From Plazaster borealis (lineage: Eukaryota; Echinodermata; Asteroidea; Forcipulatida; Labidiasteridae), in assembly GCA_021014325.1 (NCBI GenBank), contig CM037474.1, positions 4,034,488 through 4,098,487 of the forward strand: a DNA stretch of 64,000 bases, in the 5' to 3' direction. Below, piece after piece: positions 19,691-29,549 of the stretch. Made by a program: the position numbers and the translations under genes. Below the pieces are notes generated by a model. The model was not told the DNA's origin. It worked only from the letters and a program-made list of their open reading frames with translations, and made no database searches. The number at the start of each line of letters is the position of its first letter. Within the stretch, counting starts at the first letter, position 1.

Positions 19691-20869
19691 TCGAGAAAAC
19701 TGCATCTGAACCCCCTCCCCCAAACCCCCTCCAACCCCCCCCCAAAAAAACCCCCAAAACCAAACCCAAACCAAACAAACAACGCAACAGCTTATTTCGG
19801 GGGGTTTTATGGACAATAATTATTTTCTCCTTACTCACACAACTGATTAAGCCCAAATTTTCACAGTTTTGTTATTTCATGTAAATTGTTGATCACACCA
19901 AACATGAACACTGTCTGTGACTATTTTGTCAGCTCTACCAATCCTGTATAATACCTACCATGATGCACTAATTTGTATTAAACTTGAATTTCAACAAATG
20001 TATAAATCACAGCAGGCATATTTAGGGCCTAAATCTTGTTTTTCTTTGAGTATCATCTTTCCATGATAATACTAAATGTAACCACCCATTTCCTTACAAA
20101 ATGAATCACAAATGCATTTGTGATTCGTTTGAGAGGGCGTCGCAATTTAAATGGTGACGCCCTCCCTAGTTTTGGAAACCAAGTTAAACTTTTGCAACAA
20201 TAGGGCCATACAGCTCATTAAATCCGTTCTCAAGACCCACTGACATACACTACTCTATACAGCATTTTTGTCGTTTTGTTATTAATGATTTATTCGATTT
20301 TGCATGGTGAAATATATAAATCCTACAGGGTGCATGCACTGCAAACCACAACTGACTGGCACCTTTTGTTACTGGTTTCAAAAATGTTTACCAAGGTGAG
20401 GAATTTAGGGTTTTAGACAATTCTGCAGGATACAAAACCCCCCTTTGATTTTGCACTTTCCCGTGAGACTTTGCTGAAGTACTCACAATTACGAATGCTA
20501 AAGAAATTCCATAAATGACATTCAATCATTAATTGGTACACGACTTAAAAAACCCAGTATCAATCCAATCTTGGCATAGATTTACAAGAACGTGAAATCC
20601 GTCCTCGTAGACCGTCAAGGCCTAATCATGTTTGTTTTACACAAGAGAAGAGTTTGAAATGATTACATTTTTTGTTAGTGACGTCGAGGTCTTTTTCGTA
20701 ATCACTTTAGGGACGTCTATAGATAGGCTACCATACCCAACGTCAAGAAATGTCAATATTGACGAATCTTTATGTTTTCTTTATAAATGTTTTACTATAA
20801 GCTACATTTGCTTCGGAGATAAAGAATATTATTGCATTTTTTACCAACACAAAGGCAGGCTATACTTTT
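19691..20869. other. No gene recognised; C-run and repeat pieces
   Basis: A C/A-rich tract sits at 19709-19790, followed at 19845-19930 by a degraded piece of a family 1 fold-back element. CACAAATGCATTTGTG (about 20107) is a short palindrome. No coding exon. Confidence 0.4.
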
Positions 20870-20995
20870 GGTAATATTGTCAAAGACCAGTATCCTCACT
20901 TGGTGTGCCCCAACATATGCATAAAATAACAAACCTGTGGAAATTTGGGCTCAATTGGTCATCGAAGTTTCAGAAAATAATGAAAGAAACAAACC
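20870..20995 (-). mobile_element. Truncated family 1 fold-back element
   Basis: Contains GTCAAAGACCAGTATCCTCA, GGTGTGCCCCAACATATGC and CTCAATTGGTCATCGAAG, all words from the interior of the element at 2653-3034. Terminal repeats are lost. Confidence 0.6.
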
Positions 20996-21505
20996 ACCCT
21001 TGTTGCGTTGTATAGGCTGATATATATATTTTGTTTGGCCAAACTATCTCTTCAACGTCTGGAAAGGTTATTATCTTTAAAAAAAGTAGGATATCAATAT
21101 TGTAATTGAAGTATACATGTTTTCCCAACGTACTGCACGCTGCAGATACCCTAGGGCATTGGTGCGGGGCATCGCGGGGTTCCTCGGGACATATCTTGAA
21201 CTGCAGTCTTCTAGGATGCAATCAAGCCATCTTTTGGGTGGACTGCCTATTGGTCTTTCTCACTCGATGGTCACTTCTAATGCTAGTTTATGGATATCTT
21301 GTGGATGGCATACATGACCGAAAGTACTTTAGTCATTTTGTCACTAGTGTATCCATGTCTAGGTTAAGTGTTCTTTTTCCTTTTTTTTTATCCCGGGGGA
21401 TAACAGTTTAAAATCAGCATTTCCAAATTGTACATTAGAACATCTTTATACTTAGATAAGAAAAGTGTAAACAAATCACAACGTTACAAGAAATTAATAT
21501 TTATA

Positions 21506-21736
21506 CACTGCAACAACGGGGGTGTTAAATTGACACCATGGGTGTTGTCACATATAGACCTAGATACCAAAAAAAGAATCAAAATTTACACCATATAATA
21601 TATAGGTTGTTAAAATAACACTAATTTCTGCTAGTGTTATATTAACACCCTTGTGATGTTAATTTTGGTTCTCTCTTCGGTATCTATAATGTGACAACAC
21701 CCATGGTGTCAATTTTGGAACCCAGTTTTTGCAGTG
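21506..21736. mobile_element. Fold-back element, family 3, TA-flanked
   Basis: Left end CACTGCAACAACGGGGGTGT and right end ...CCAGTTTTTGCAGTG are inverted; internally GACACCATGGGTGTTGTCAC is mirrored by GTGACAACACCCATGGTGTC. TA lies on both sides, suggesting a TA target duplication. A related copy is at 26514-26700. Confidence 0.85.
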
Positions 21737-21905
21737 TAGCATCAGTCTTGACAAATCACAGTGAAGAAATCCAAATTATGGAAGAAATCTGCCATATTAT
21801 CTTTACATTAGTGTATATTATATTTTCATGGAGTGTATTAAGTTCTTTTTTTGAGAATTGAAAGAGACGGTGTAGGCCTATTCATAGTAATTTTTAATTT
21901 TATGA

Positions 21906-22932
21906 ATACACTCTAAGAACTCCCGGGTCAGAATTGACCCAGATTCCAAATCATGGGGCCTGACCCATTTGTGGGTCAGGCTGACCCAGAAACTGGTTAC
22001 ATAAATGAGATTTAAACTCAGATTTAGACGTCAGTTTGACACATTTTTGGGGCATTTTGATACAGATCCCGGGTCAGCCTGACTCAGAAATGGGCCAGGC
22101 CACACGGGACACGGAATCCGGGTAAAATCTAACCCGGTTAACAGCTATACACTTGAAGTAGGTTTTACCAAACAAAAAGCTTCATTTTCTGGGATAGTGT
22201 TTTATCCCTTGATCCACGAAACCATTCCGGTCCTAAAGGAGATTGTAGCAGCACATGAGCAAAACAGATGAATAAGAGTCTACTCTTACATGTTACAAAC
22301 AGTACATAAATTAGTCTTCAATTTGTTGATTTTGAAATGAAAATAGCTCGTACCTAAAATTCGGTATGTTGGTCTATGCTGGAACCATGTCAACCTAGTA
22401 TCGTGTGTGCAGTTGAAACAAAGGTACCACTCAGTGAGCAGTGACCTCTTCACATTGTCCACGCTACATTTAATGAGAGTCGTTCTTTAACCACCAATTT
22501 CCAAATCAAGTACAGTGTTCTTTGATATGACTATATTGCGTATCTTATCTAGTCTGCTGACGATTTGAAATGCAATTTTTAACCAGTTTTCGTGTCATCC
22601 TGACCCGGAAATGGTTCCTGGGACCTAGACTTGATTCAAGTCCCGTTCACTCTAAAAATATATTAGTCAAAACAACACAAATTAGTCATACGAGACATGA
22701 TTTTGATGTAAGTGTGTGTTAGTCAAAAATCATGTCTGTGAAACTAGTGTTGTTTTGACTAATATATTTTTAGAGTGTTCTCGTGCGAGAGGTCCCCAAG
22801 CATATCGCGCCAACTAGCAAACCATCACAAAACAAAAGTTTTCTGGCGATGGCACGGGATTGGGACTTGAGTCAAGTCTACCTGGGACCCAGAATCCGGG
22901 TCAATTCTGACCCGGGAGTTTGTTTAGAGTTT
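21906..22932. mobile_element. Composite element with CCCGGGTCA-type terminal repeats
   Basis: The left end ACACTCTAAGAACTCCCGGG with TCAGAATTGACCCAG is mirrored by the right end GGGTCAATTCTGACCCGGGA with GTTTGTTTAGAGT. An inner inverted pair (GACTTGATTCAAGTCCCG near 22628 and GGGACTTGAGTCAAGTC near 22860) brackets a second, complete fold-back unit. No protein-coding content seen. Confidence 0.65.
22648..22777. mobile_element. Nested palindromic element
   Basis: CACTCTAAAAATATATTAGT opens it and ACTAATATATTTTTAGAGTG closes it as its reverse complement, followed inward by CAAAACAACAC/GTGTTGTTTTG. It is 130 bp long and sits in the middle of the larger inverted structure at 21906-22932. Confidence 0.85.
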
Positions 22933-23076
22933 GAGGCCGTGTCCAAATCGGCGGCTACAGCTATCGGCTACGGCTAGATTTCAGCGTCGTTGTGCATTGA
23001 AGTATAGGACGTCCTTAGCAACACCCTTAGCAACAGCCGTAGCCGTAGCTGCAGTCGCCAATGCGGATACGGCCTC
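22933..23076. mobile_element. Fold-back element with GAGGCCGT ends
   Basis: The left GAGGCCGTGTCCAAATCGGC is mirrored by the right GCCAATGCGGATACGGCCTC; the arms continue inward through GGCTACGGCT/AGCCGTAGC repeats. A partial copy with GGTTACGGCTACGGCTGTCG lies at about 51630-51705. It abuts the composite element at 21906-22932 without a gap. Confidence 0.8.
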
Positions 23077-23996
23077 AGCGAACGAACATCGCTGCGTGTG
23101 ATTCATTTCTGACATTGAAGAGCCAAAGAAGTCAACCCTCTTTTAATGTCCACCAAAACCTTTACCAAAAAGGATGTTTGCTTTAGGCGCCCATTATTTT
23201 TGCGACCGACCCTGCTTCAAAATTGAACAAAACATGTGGACTATATAATTTAAAAGGGACGATCTAAGAGTATATAGGTCACATGGACAAACAAGATTTT
23301 ATGAAAAACGGGTCTCAATTCCACAGAAAACACTGAGACCGGCACTTAACGTCTTGAAGACAACAAACCATCATAGGGAAGTTGACACTCCCCTTATATA
23401 AATTACCGTAAGTTTCACTTTCCCACAATTCAAGACTGACCAACGATTGTATTAAACTTAACTTTAAAAGATGTGTAATGTGGAATTCAATTCAAGTTCA
23501 ATGGGTTACAACTTCCATTCGCCTTGAGTTTCTCTTAGCGCGAAAAAAGCAGGAAATCCGACCGTGAAGAAGGCTGTAACTATCGGCGAGGTCGGCTGCA
23601 ACGGCTCGGTATTCAACACGGCCTGTCGGACTTAAATCCATAGACATGCACACGATCTTTCCGGCAAAAAGATCCCCAAGTCTCGCGCATTTTTTGAACT
23701 TCCGGCACACTATTGTGGTCCCAACCAACTTATTGAGGGCCTTTATCGCACGGCCACGACCCTGCAAGGTTTTAAATGGCCGTTTAAGAACGAGTCACTA
23801 CTCATTTATTCCCATTCATAAATGCCTTTTTGTTAAAAAGTGAAAGAATAAGGAAAATCGGTGGTAAAAAGACAATCTCTGACATCGAAGTTTGTACATT
23901 TTCAAAAACTTTTGTAAAATTCTGTTTTGTGCGCGTTGGGTTGTGTGTACGCGCGTGTACAAAAAGATTAGGCTACGCGCGGGAACTATAGCCATA
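23077..23996. other. No gene recognised
   Basis: Short open frames on both strands lack any domain. The part at 23500-23780 is GC-richer and mildly open on the minus strand (89 codons), but it shows no recognisable protein. Confidence 0.4.
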
Positions 23997-24243
23997 ATAG
24001 GGAGGTTTAGCTGCACGTTACGCGAGCAAAAACGTGAACGTGAACGTCAGAAAAAAAATTGTAAAAATCTCACGTTTTAAGCATATCGTGAAGTTACCAT
24101 TTCTCACGTCAGGTACGTACGTGCAGACGTCATACGTGAGCATGAAATAAGCCCAAAGTGGTGACGTCACCTAGAAACGACACAATTTTCTGACGTTCAC
24201 GTTCACGTTTTTGCTCGCGTAACGTGCAGCTAAACCTCCCTAT
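23997..24243. mobile_element. Fold-back element with about 58-bp perfect arms
   Basis: ATAGGGAGGTTTAGCTGCAC opens the left arm, which continues GTTACGCGAGC and ACGTGAACGTGAACGTCAG. The right arm (24181-24243) is its exact reverse complement as far as I can read. The loop (about 120 bp) is rich in ACGT-containing words (ACGTCAGGTACGTACGTG, GACGTCATACGTGAG). No coding content. Confidence 0.9.
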
Positions 24244-24539
24244 AAATATTGCGTTCCGCGTAAGTAAATTAGCGGAGCTTGCGCGTCCAATACGCGAAGC
24301 CCAGCCGGTTATAAACACTCTTGGCCGTGCTTTATCATCCGTTTAAACACCCCACGTGACGTGCTCTCCACCAATAGGAATAGCGAAGCTGTCTGGGGTA
24401 TTTATGAATTTTGTTTTAATGTTAATTTGAACAAATTACTTGTATTTAATATACAAAAATTGAAAAAAATGTATTTATAACAACTTGCTATGGGTATTTT
24501 TTATTTTCAAGAATTTTGTAAAAAAATTTGTTTAAAGAA

Positions 24540-24640
24540 GATTTGATTTCATAACAAAATTTAGTCTTCGTTCGAGATTGTTTTTATCGTTTCCGATATG
24601 CGCGAGACTTGCACAGTCTATAATGAAGACTTGTTATGCG
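24540..24640 (+). repeat. Dispersed repeat shared with 42205-42296
   Basis: Both sites contain TTTGATTTCATA, then a diverged GTT-rich middle, then GCGAGACTTGCACAGTCTAT. Class unknown. Confidence 0.55.
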
Positions 24641-24784
24641 TTTGTCACATGGTGACACTCCTGGCGCAGAATTTGTGTTGTTGAAAGAAGGAAGTAAACA
24701 AATAATACAAGGCGAGATGTATAGTGGGCATAGAGGCGCAACTAGACATTTCCCTTTGGTAGGAGGGGGCGGGGCAAAGACAAA

Positions 24785-25075
24785 AATAATAAATAAATAA
24801 TAACGGCTCTTATATTGCGCAATTCCAAAGAAACAATCATTGCGCTTCGAACCTGTTATGTAATTCCTTATACCATTTCAGCTCCCTGTTGAGTATACAG
24901 CCTGTGCTGCCAAGTATGTAGCGCACTAAGCTAAATCAATCTCAAGAGCCATCTCTGCCACCACTGGTACCCACTTTACCCCTGGATGAAGAGAAGCAAT
25001 ATATCTGAGAATCTTGCACAAGGACAAACATGTCATGGCCGGGATTCGAAACCACACCCTGATTACCAAAACTTG
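24785..25075 (-). repeat. tRNA-derived SINE
   Basis: On the minus strand the B box GGTTTCGAATCCCGG (about 25030-25044) is followed by a body of about 200 bp and a 3' tail GCGCAATATAAGAGCCGTTA with TTATT repeats, typical of SINEs that borrow a LINE tail. The A-box half is degraded. Confidence 0.6.
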
Positions 25076-25164
25076 TATACCACCAATGTTTCCGTACTTT
25101 AATACGCTGTTTTTCTCCTGTTTTAAGTACCGTACTTAAAACAGGAGGAAAAATAGTCTTTGAT

Positions 25165-25335
25165 TCGTATACCATGCCCGATAAAGAGGGTATCCCCCAA
25201 TGTTCCCATACTTTAACACACTATTTTCCTCTTGTACAGAAGTCCCCCTAAAATCCTCTAAAGAATTCCTGAGATTCCAAGCACACAATGAAGACACAAT
25301 AGGAGGTTACACCATGCCCCATATCCAGCACCAAA
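25165..25335 (+). mobile_element. Family 2 dispersed element, copy 1
   Basis: Terminal words ATACCATGCCCGATA...GGGTATCCCCC (left) and ACACCATGCCCCATAT (right) form imperfect inverted repeats. The interior is the conserved block CTCTTGTACAGAAG, CCTCTAAAGAATTCCTGAGA, CACAATGAAGACACAAT. About eight more copies or halves occur in this window. Confidence 0.75.
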
Positions 25336-25344
25336 TGTGAACTT

Positions 25345-25385
25345 GAGTCCGCTGTATAACTCAACCGCTCGGCCACGACATGATG
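25345..25385 (-). repeat. Orphan tRNA-like SINE head
   Basis: On the minus strand GTCGTGGCCGAGCGGTTGAG matches a pol III A box of tRNA-Leu/Ser type and the head of the SINE at 54665. Only the head remains, immediately beyond a family 2 element. Confidence 0.5.
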
Positions 25386-25552
25386 TACCGAATCATTCAT
25401 TTGTGCGTGTTTTTTTCTTCGATATCCTTTGGGGTGGGGGTATATTGGGGGATCTCCCGCCCTCTTGGTTTACGCCACAGCATTTTAGCAAACCGTTCCC
25501 CGCTGTTTTCTCAAAATCGAGACCAGACAAGCGTATATTCGATTGACTAATT

Positions 25553-25728
25553 ACACCATACCCGATATGGGGGCAGAGGTTGCCTCCCCCAATGTTCCCA
25601 TCACACTATTTTCCTCTTGTACAGAAATACCCCCCTAAAATCCTGTGAAGAATTCCTAAGATTAAGCATACAAAGAAGACACAGTAGGGGGGGTACCACC
25701 ACGCTTCATATCGAGTATCAATGTACCA
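25553..25728 (+). mobile_element. Family 2 dispersed element, copy 2
   Basis: Begins ACACCATACCCGATATGGGG and contains TTTTCCTCTTGTACAGAAAT, CCTGTGAAGAATTCCTAAGA, ending near CATATCGAGTATCAATG. Only 0.2 kb from copy 1 and in the same orientation. Confidence 0.75.
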
Positions 25729-26034
25729 GTGATTCATCCCTGGATTGCAGATGTGCAGGTGATGTTGAAGAGTAAATTTAACTCCAATAGCTCAATAAAC
25801 AGCATACAACAAAACTGTGTTCGCTAAACCCAGTGGTATGCCTATTGTTTGAATGAAAAAGTTGATGTTTTTTGTCAGGGATTTAGTTTATGTCCCCGTT
25901 TATATGGCAGGAGGGGGGGGGGGGCTTGTTTCGATTGTGGCAATCAAAATAAGCGACGTGGCTTGTGTGAAGTCTTCAGATATTTCCCCCTCAGCTTTCG
26001 GCAGTATGTCAATTCTAAATATTTCGTGGAGTAT

Positions 26035-26440
26035 TCATTTGGTGCTCAATATTGGGCGTGGTGTACCCTCCTATTGTGTCTTCATTGTGTGCTTGGAATC
26101 TCATGAATTCTTCAGAGGATTTTAAGTGTGTGTGTGTGTGTGGGTATGTCTACGCATTCAAACCGAGGACTTTAACAAAAGGGATCCGGGGAAAAGGTGT
26201 ACCGAGGACGTCCTCGCTTTGATTTTGTGTACAAAACCAATGGGGACGTCGCTGAAAAAAACTATCTCCAAACAATGGGAGAACAAAGAGAAGTCCTCGG
26301 TTTACACCTTACACATACATGTGTGTGTGTGTGTGTGTGTGTGGGGGGGGGGGGTACTTATGTACAATAGGAAAACTGTGTTAAAGTATGGGAACATTAG
26401 GGGGGCGTACCCTCTGCCCCAAATTGGGCATGGTATGAGT
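26035..26440 (-). mobile_element. Family 2 element split by a (GT)n-flanked insertion
   Basis: 26035-26123 and 26345-26440 are the two halves of one family 2 copy (GGTGCTCAATATTGGGCGTG at one end, GGGCATGGTATGAG at the other). Between them, at the G-run of the element, lies a 220-bp block flanked by (GT)n and containing AAACCGAGGACTTTAAC and GTACAAAACCAATGGGGACG, related to 5500-5860. Confidence 0.7.
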
Positions 26441-26513
26441 ATTGGTATGCTGTTTGACGTTTATATTCAATGAGCTTTCGGATTGAAATTAATTAATTTT
26501 TTAGCGATACATA

Positions 26514-26700
26514 CACTGCAAAAACGGGGGTGTTTAAATTGACATCAGTGGTGTTGTCACATATAGATACCGAAGAGAGAATCAAAATTAACATCAAAGG
26601 ATATTAAAATAACACCCTTTGGTGTAAATTTTGATTCCCTTTTGGTATCTATATGTGACAACACCCATGGTGTCAATTTTAACACCCCAGTTTTTGCAGT
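26514..26700. mobile_element. Fold-back element, family 3
   Basis: CACTGCAAAAACGGGGGTGT at the left, mirrored by CACCCCAGTTTTTGCAGT at the right; internal GTTGTCACATATAGATACC and GGTATCTATATGTGACAAC are reverse complements. Same family as 21506-21736. Confidence 0.85.
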
Positions 26701-27099
26701 AACAGTATTGGAAACATTTCCGCATAATTGGAAATGGGTGGATTTAATACTTCTCTCTTTAAATATTTAAACAAGTTATACGAGCTAATTTGTTCATGTA
26801 AACAAACTAATTAAGTTCTTTGTATTAAGTTCCTATCTCAAGACGCACTTTTTTGTCAGAAAACTGGTGATTCCTATTGGTCTTTGAGATGATGATAAAC
26901 TTTTTAAAGGAAAAACAAAATAAACATATTTCGACAATTATTCTTATTTTTGAGCAGTAAATATATGTATTTGAGAAAATGAAGCAATGTCTTTACATGA
27001 CTCAATTTTTCATTGAACACTTACAGGTTGAACTATACATCACAAAGCAAACGCCAACATGTTAGGGGCACTGGCGTCCCTTAAAACTCAACCGACCTC

Positions 27100-27350
27100 T
27101 ATGTTACACTATATCCCCTACCATACCAGCCTGTATTTTGAGCGTTGTATTATTGCAGCATAGACAAGTCTCTTAGGGTACGCCAATTTGTATCCCTACC
27201 ATACAATCCTGTATTGTAAGCGTTATACATTAAAGCATAAACAAGTCTCTTAGGGTACGCCAGTTTGTGTCCCCTACCATACAAACCTGTATTGTATGCG
27301 TTATACATTGCAGCATAGACAAGTCTCTTAGGGTACGCCAATTTGTGTCC
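27100..27350. repeat. Tandem repeat, 77-78 bp unit, about three copies
   Basis: The word AGCATAGACAAGTCTCTTAG occurs at 27157, 27234 (one change) and 27312, each followed by GGTACGCCAATTTGT-like sequence and CTACCATAC. Since 78 is a multiple of 3, a 63-codon frame on the minus strand stays open, but I see no protein domain. Confidence 0.8.
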
Positions 27351-28029
27351 TCTATAGTTCCAGAGTACATATTTAAAAAATAAACGCTCTCCTCTTACTC
27401 AGGAACATAAGTGATAGATATATATCACATTTTCAATGTCTTGATGCCAAGGTGTTTAAGACGGGACTTTTACAAGAAAGATTTTGATTTTGTGAAAAAT
27501 GTTTTTGTGAATCACAATAACAAGATGTTAAAATGGTTTGTAGTCATTTTTCTGTTGATTTGCGGTATTGTTGGGTTTTACTTGTGGAAAAGGCTTTGAT
27601 GAAACATTGTATTTGTCAACTGGACATTTTTACAGCATATAGTTGTAAGTTTGAAACAAGGGTAAGTTGTAATTGACAAACGTTTGTATTCATTTAAAAA
27701 ATAAAACATTTGTGTTAACACTTGAAGCCAAAGAGTTGATCAGTATTTTGGACCCACTGTTTCTAGTATTTGTATGGTCAATTTTATTATACACTGTTAT
27801 TTATGAGAAAAATTGCGCCCTTTTAAAGGAAATTAACATTTTCTGTTTAACTTTTTGACTGTGAGATATTTGAGTAAAAAGCATGCTTTTTAACATGATA
27901 CAAACAGAAAATATGAGCATAATTTAACTGTTTTGAAGAAATTCAGACGTACAAACTGGAAACTTGCAATTCCAATTAAATAGAAATGTTTCCAATACTG
28001 TTCTGCTGTACTTTGTTTTTAAACACCAT
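27351..28029. other. No gene recognised
   Basis: AT-rich. A short plus-strand frame at 27411-27599 ends in a hydrophobic stretch, but nothing supports it as a gene. Confidence 0.4.
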
Positions 28030-28182
28030 GTCCCCATGTCCCCAAAGTTTCCAAACTTTAAAATTTCCTCTTGTACCGAAGTACCCCCCGTAAAAACCTC
28101 TAAAGAATTCTTGAGATTCCGAGCACACAATGAAGACTCAATAGAGGGTACACCATGTACCATATCGAGCGCCAAGTGTACG
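28030..28182 (+). mobile_element. Family 2 dispersed element, copy 4
   Basis: Contains TTTCCTCTTGTACCGAAGTA, CCTCTAAAGAATTCTTGAGA and GTACACCATGTACCATATCG. The left terminal repeat is degraded. Confidence 0.7.
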
Positions 28183-28599
28183 TATACATTCTATACTGGG
28201 TATTATTATCGTAGTTACCATGGAAGTATGTCTACCTCCATTAAATAATCTGGGCCCAACTTCAAATAGCTTTAAGTAGCTAAAAGTGCTTAGAAATTTG
28301 TAGACTGGTCCCCTGTCTTAGATAGGCACTGGTCTTACAGGCCCAATAATTTCATTGGATACAATGATTTCACTGTATAAACGTGCAGTGACGTAAGCTT
28401 TCCATATCTGCGTTATGATTGGTCCGAGGTGAAATGGGTTTGTACATGCATGTAATGTTGTTTTGCAATCTGGCGTTATTCACGAGCCGCGAATGTGACG
28501 TCAGATGTTCACAGGCTATTCCATCCGGTCCTTCCTTGTTGAAACATTCTCTCGTGTGTGATTTATCCATTTTGACTGTTTGGCCCAGGTATTATTAAA

Positions 28600-29180
28600 A
28601 ATAATGTATTTATATAGCGCATTTTCCATATGTTTAAATGCGCTTTACAGTTTATATTGTTAACAGAAGAGGTGAGTTTTGAGACATTTTTTGAAGATAT
28701 TGACAGATTGTTGGTTAAGAAGAGATATCGGTAGGTTATTCTAAAGTTTGGGAGCAGCAGTAGTGAAGGCTCTATCACTAAGTGTGGGTAGCATCTTCGG
28801 AGATGGGTGGTTCAGCGTGATGCCTTGAGAGGAGCGAAGGGAGTAGCGGGATGGTTGCCTGATAGTTATAAGTTCAGATGGGTAGGGAGGAGCTAGACCG
28901 TGGATGCATTTGAAGGTGAGAAGAAGTATTTTGTATTGAATCCGGGACCTGATGGGTAGCCAGTCCAATTGACTAAGGATAGGTTTCATTGTGACAGAAC
29001 TTGGGTGAACCTGTGGCAAGTCTGGCGGCAGCTTTTTGAATTCGCTGTAGTTTCTCAATGTGAGTTGCAGTGGCACCATAGAGTAGACCATTACAGTAAT
29101 CCAAGTGATGAAGACATGGATAAGAGTGAGTAATGACCTACTGACCCTATTGATCTCTTGACCCTCCACCGTTACTGTGT
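28600..29180 (-). pseudogene. LINE reverse transcriptase C-terminal remnant (CR1/L2-like)
   Basis: The minus strand encodes LDWLPIRSRIQYKILLLTFK and HGLAPPY, the conserved stretch after the polymerase domain of CR1/L2-type LINEs, continuing SDRAFTTAAPKL. There a TAG replaces the expected Trp codon at about 28741. Reading in the same frame past it gives NNLPISLL and FKKCLKTHLFC, the normal terminus, with stop at 28660. A GCGCTATATAAATACATTAT tail follows. Upstream of about 29080 the frame is shifted. Only the 3' end of the element is present, as expected of 5'-truncated LINE copies. Confidence 0.75.
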
Positions 29181-29292
29181 GATCTGGGTATAAGAGTTTG
29201 TCACGATGTGTCTATTTCCCTTGTGCTTCTTCAAGCCTGTGTCTCTACTTTAGCTGTTTAGTTCATTTAGCGGCACTTCCAAGTCTACGAAA

Positions 29293-29395
29293 TAGACCCC
29301 TTGCATTGGCCGCCTTCGCTAGCTGAGGTCAAACAATGGAAACCTCAGTGAGGGCGCTGTTTGGGTCTTGTGATGTCATGCAAGGGGTCAAAAGG
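29293..29395. mobile_element. Small fold-back element
   Basis: GACCCCTTGCAT at the left and ATGCAAGGGGTC at the right form 12-bp inverted ends around about 75 bp containing the pair TGAGGT...AACCTCA. Lies in the 3' flank of GPCR B. Confidence 0.6.
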
Positions 29396-29549
29396 TGATT
29401 GGAGCAACATCATCCTGCAAAGTGTCCATTGGCCTAATGTTGAAAGACTAAATTCCTAAGACTTCAAACTTCATGACTAGTGCGACAAATCCAGAGTGTC
29501 AAATGTGCTAAAGACGAATGTGGCTGAAGTTTTACATTGGTCCACCAGA

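Noticed and set aside
27150..27341. 63-codon minus-strand frame with a repeated MYNAYNTGLYGR motif
   Set aside because: Explained by a 77-78-bp tandem repeat; the unit length alone keeps the frame open and the third copy shifts by a base.
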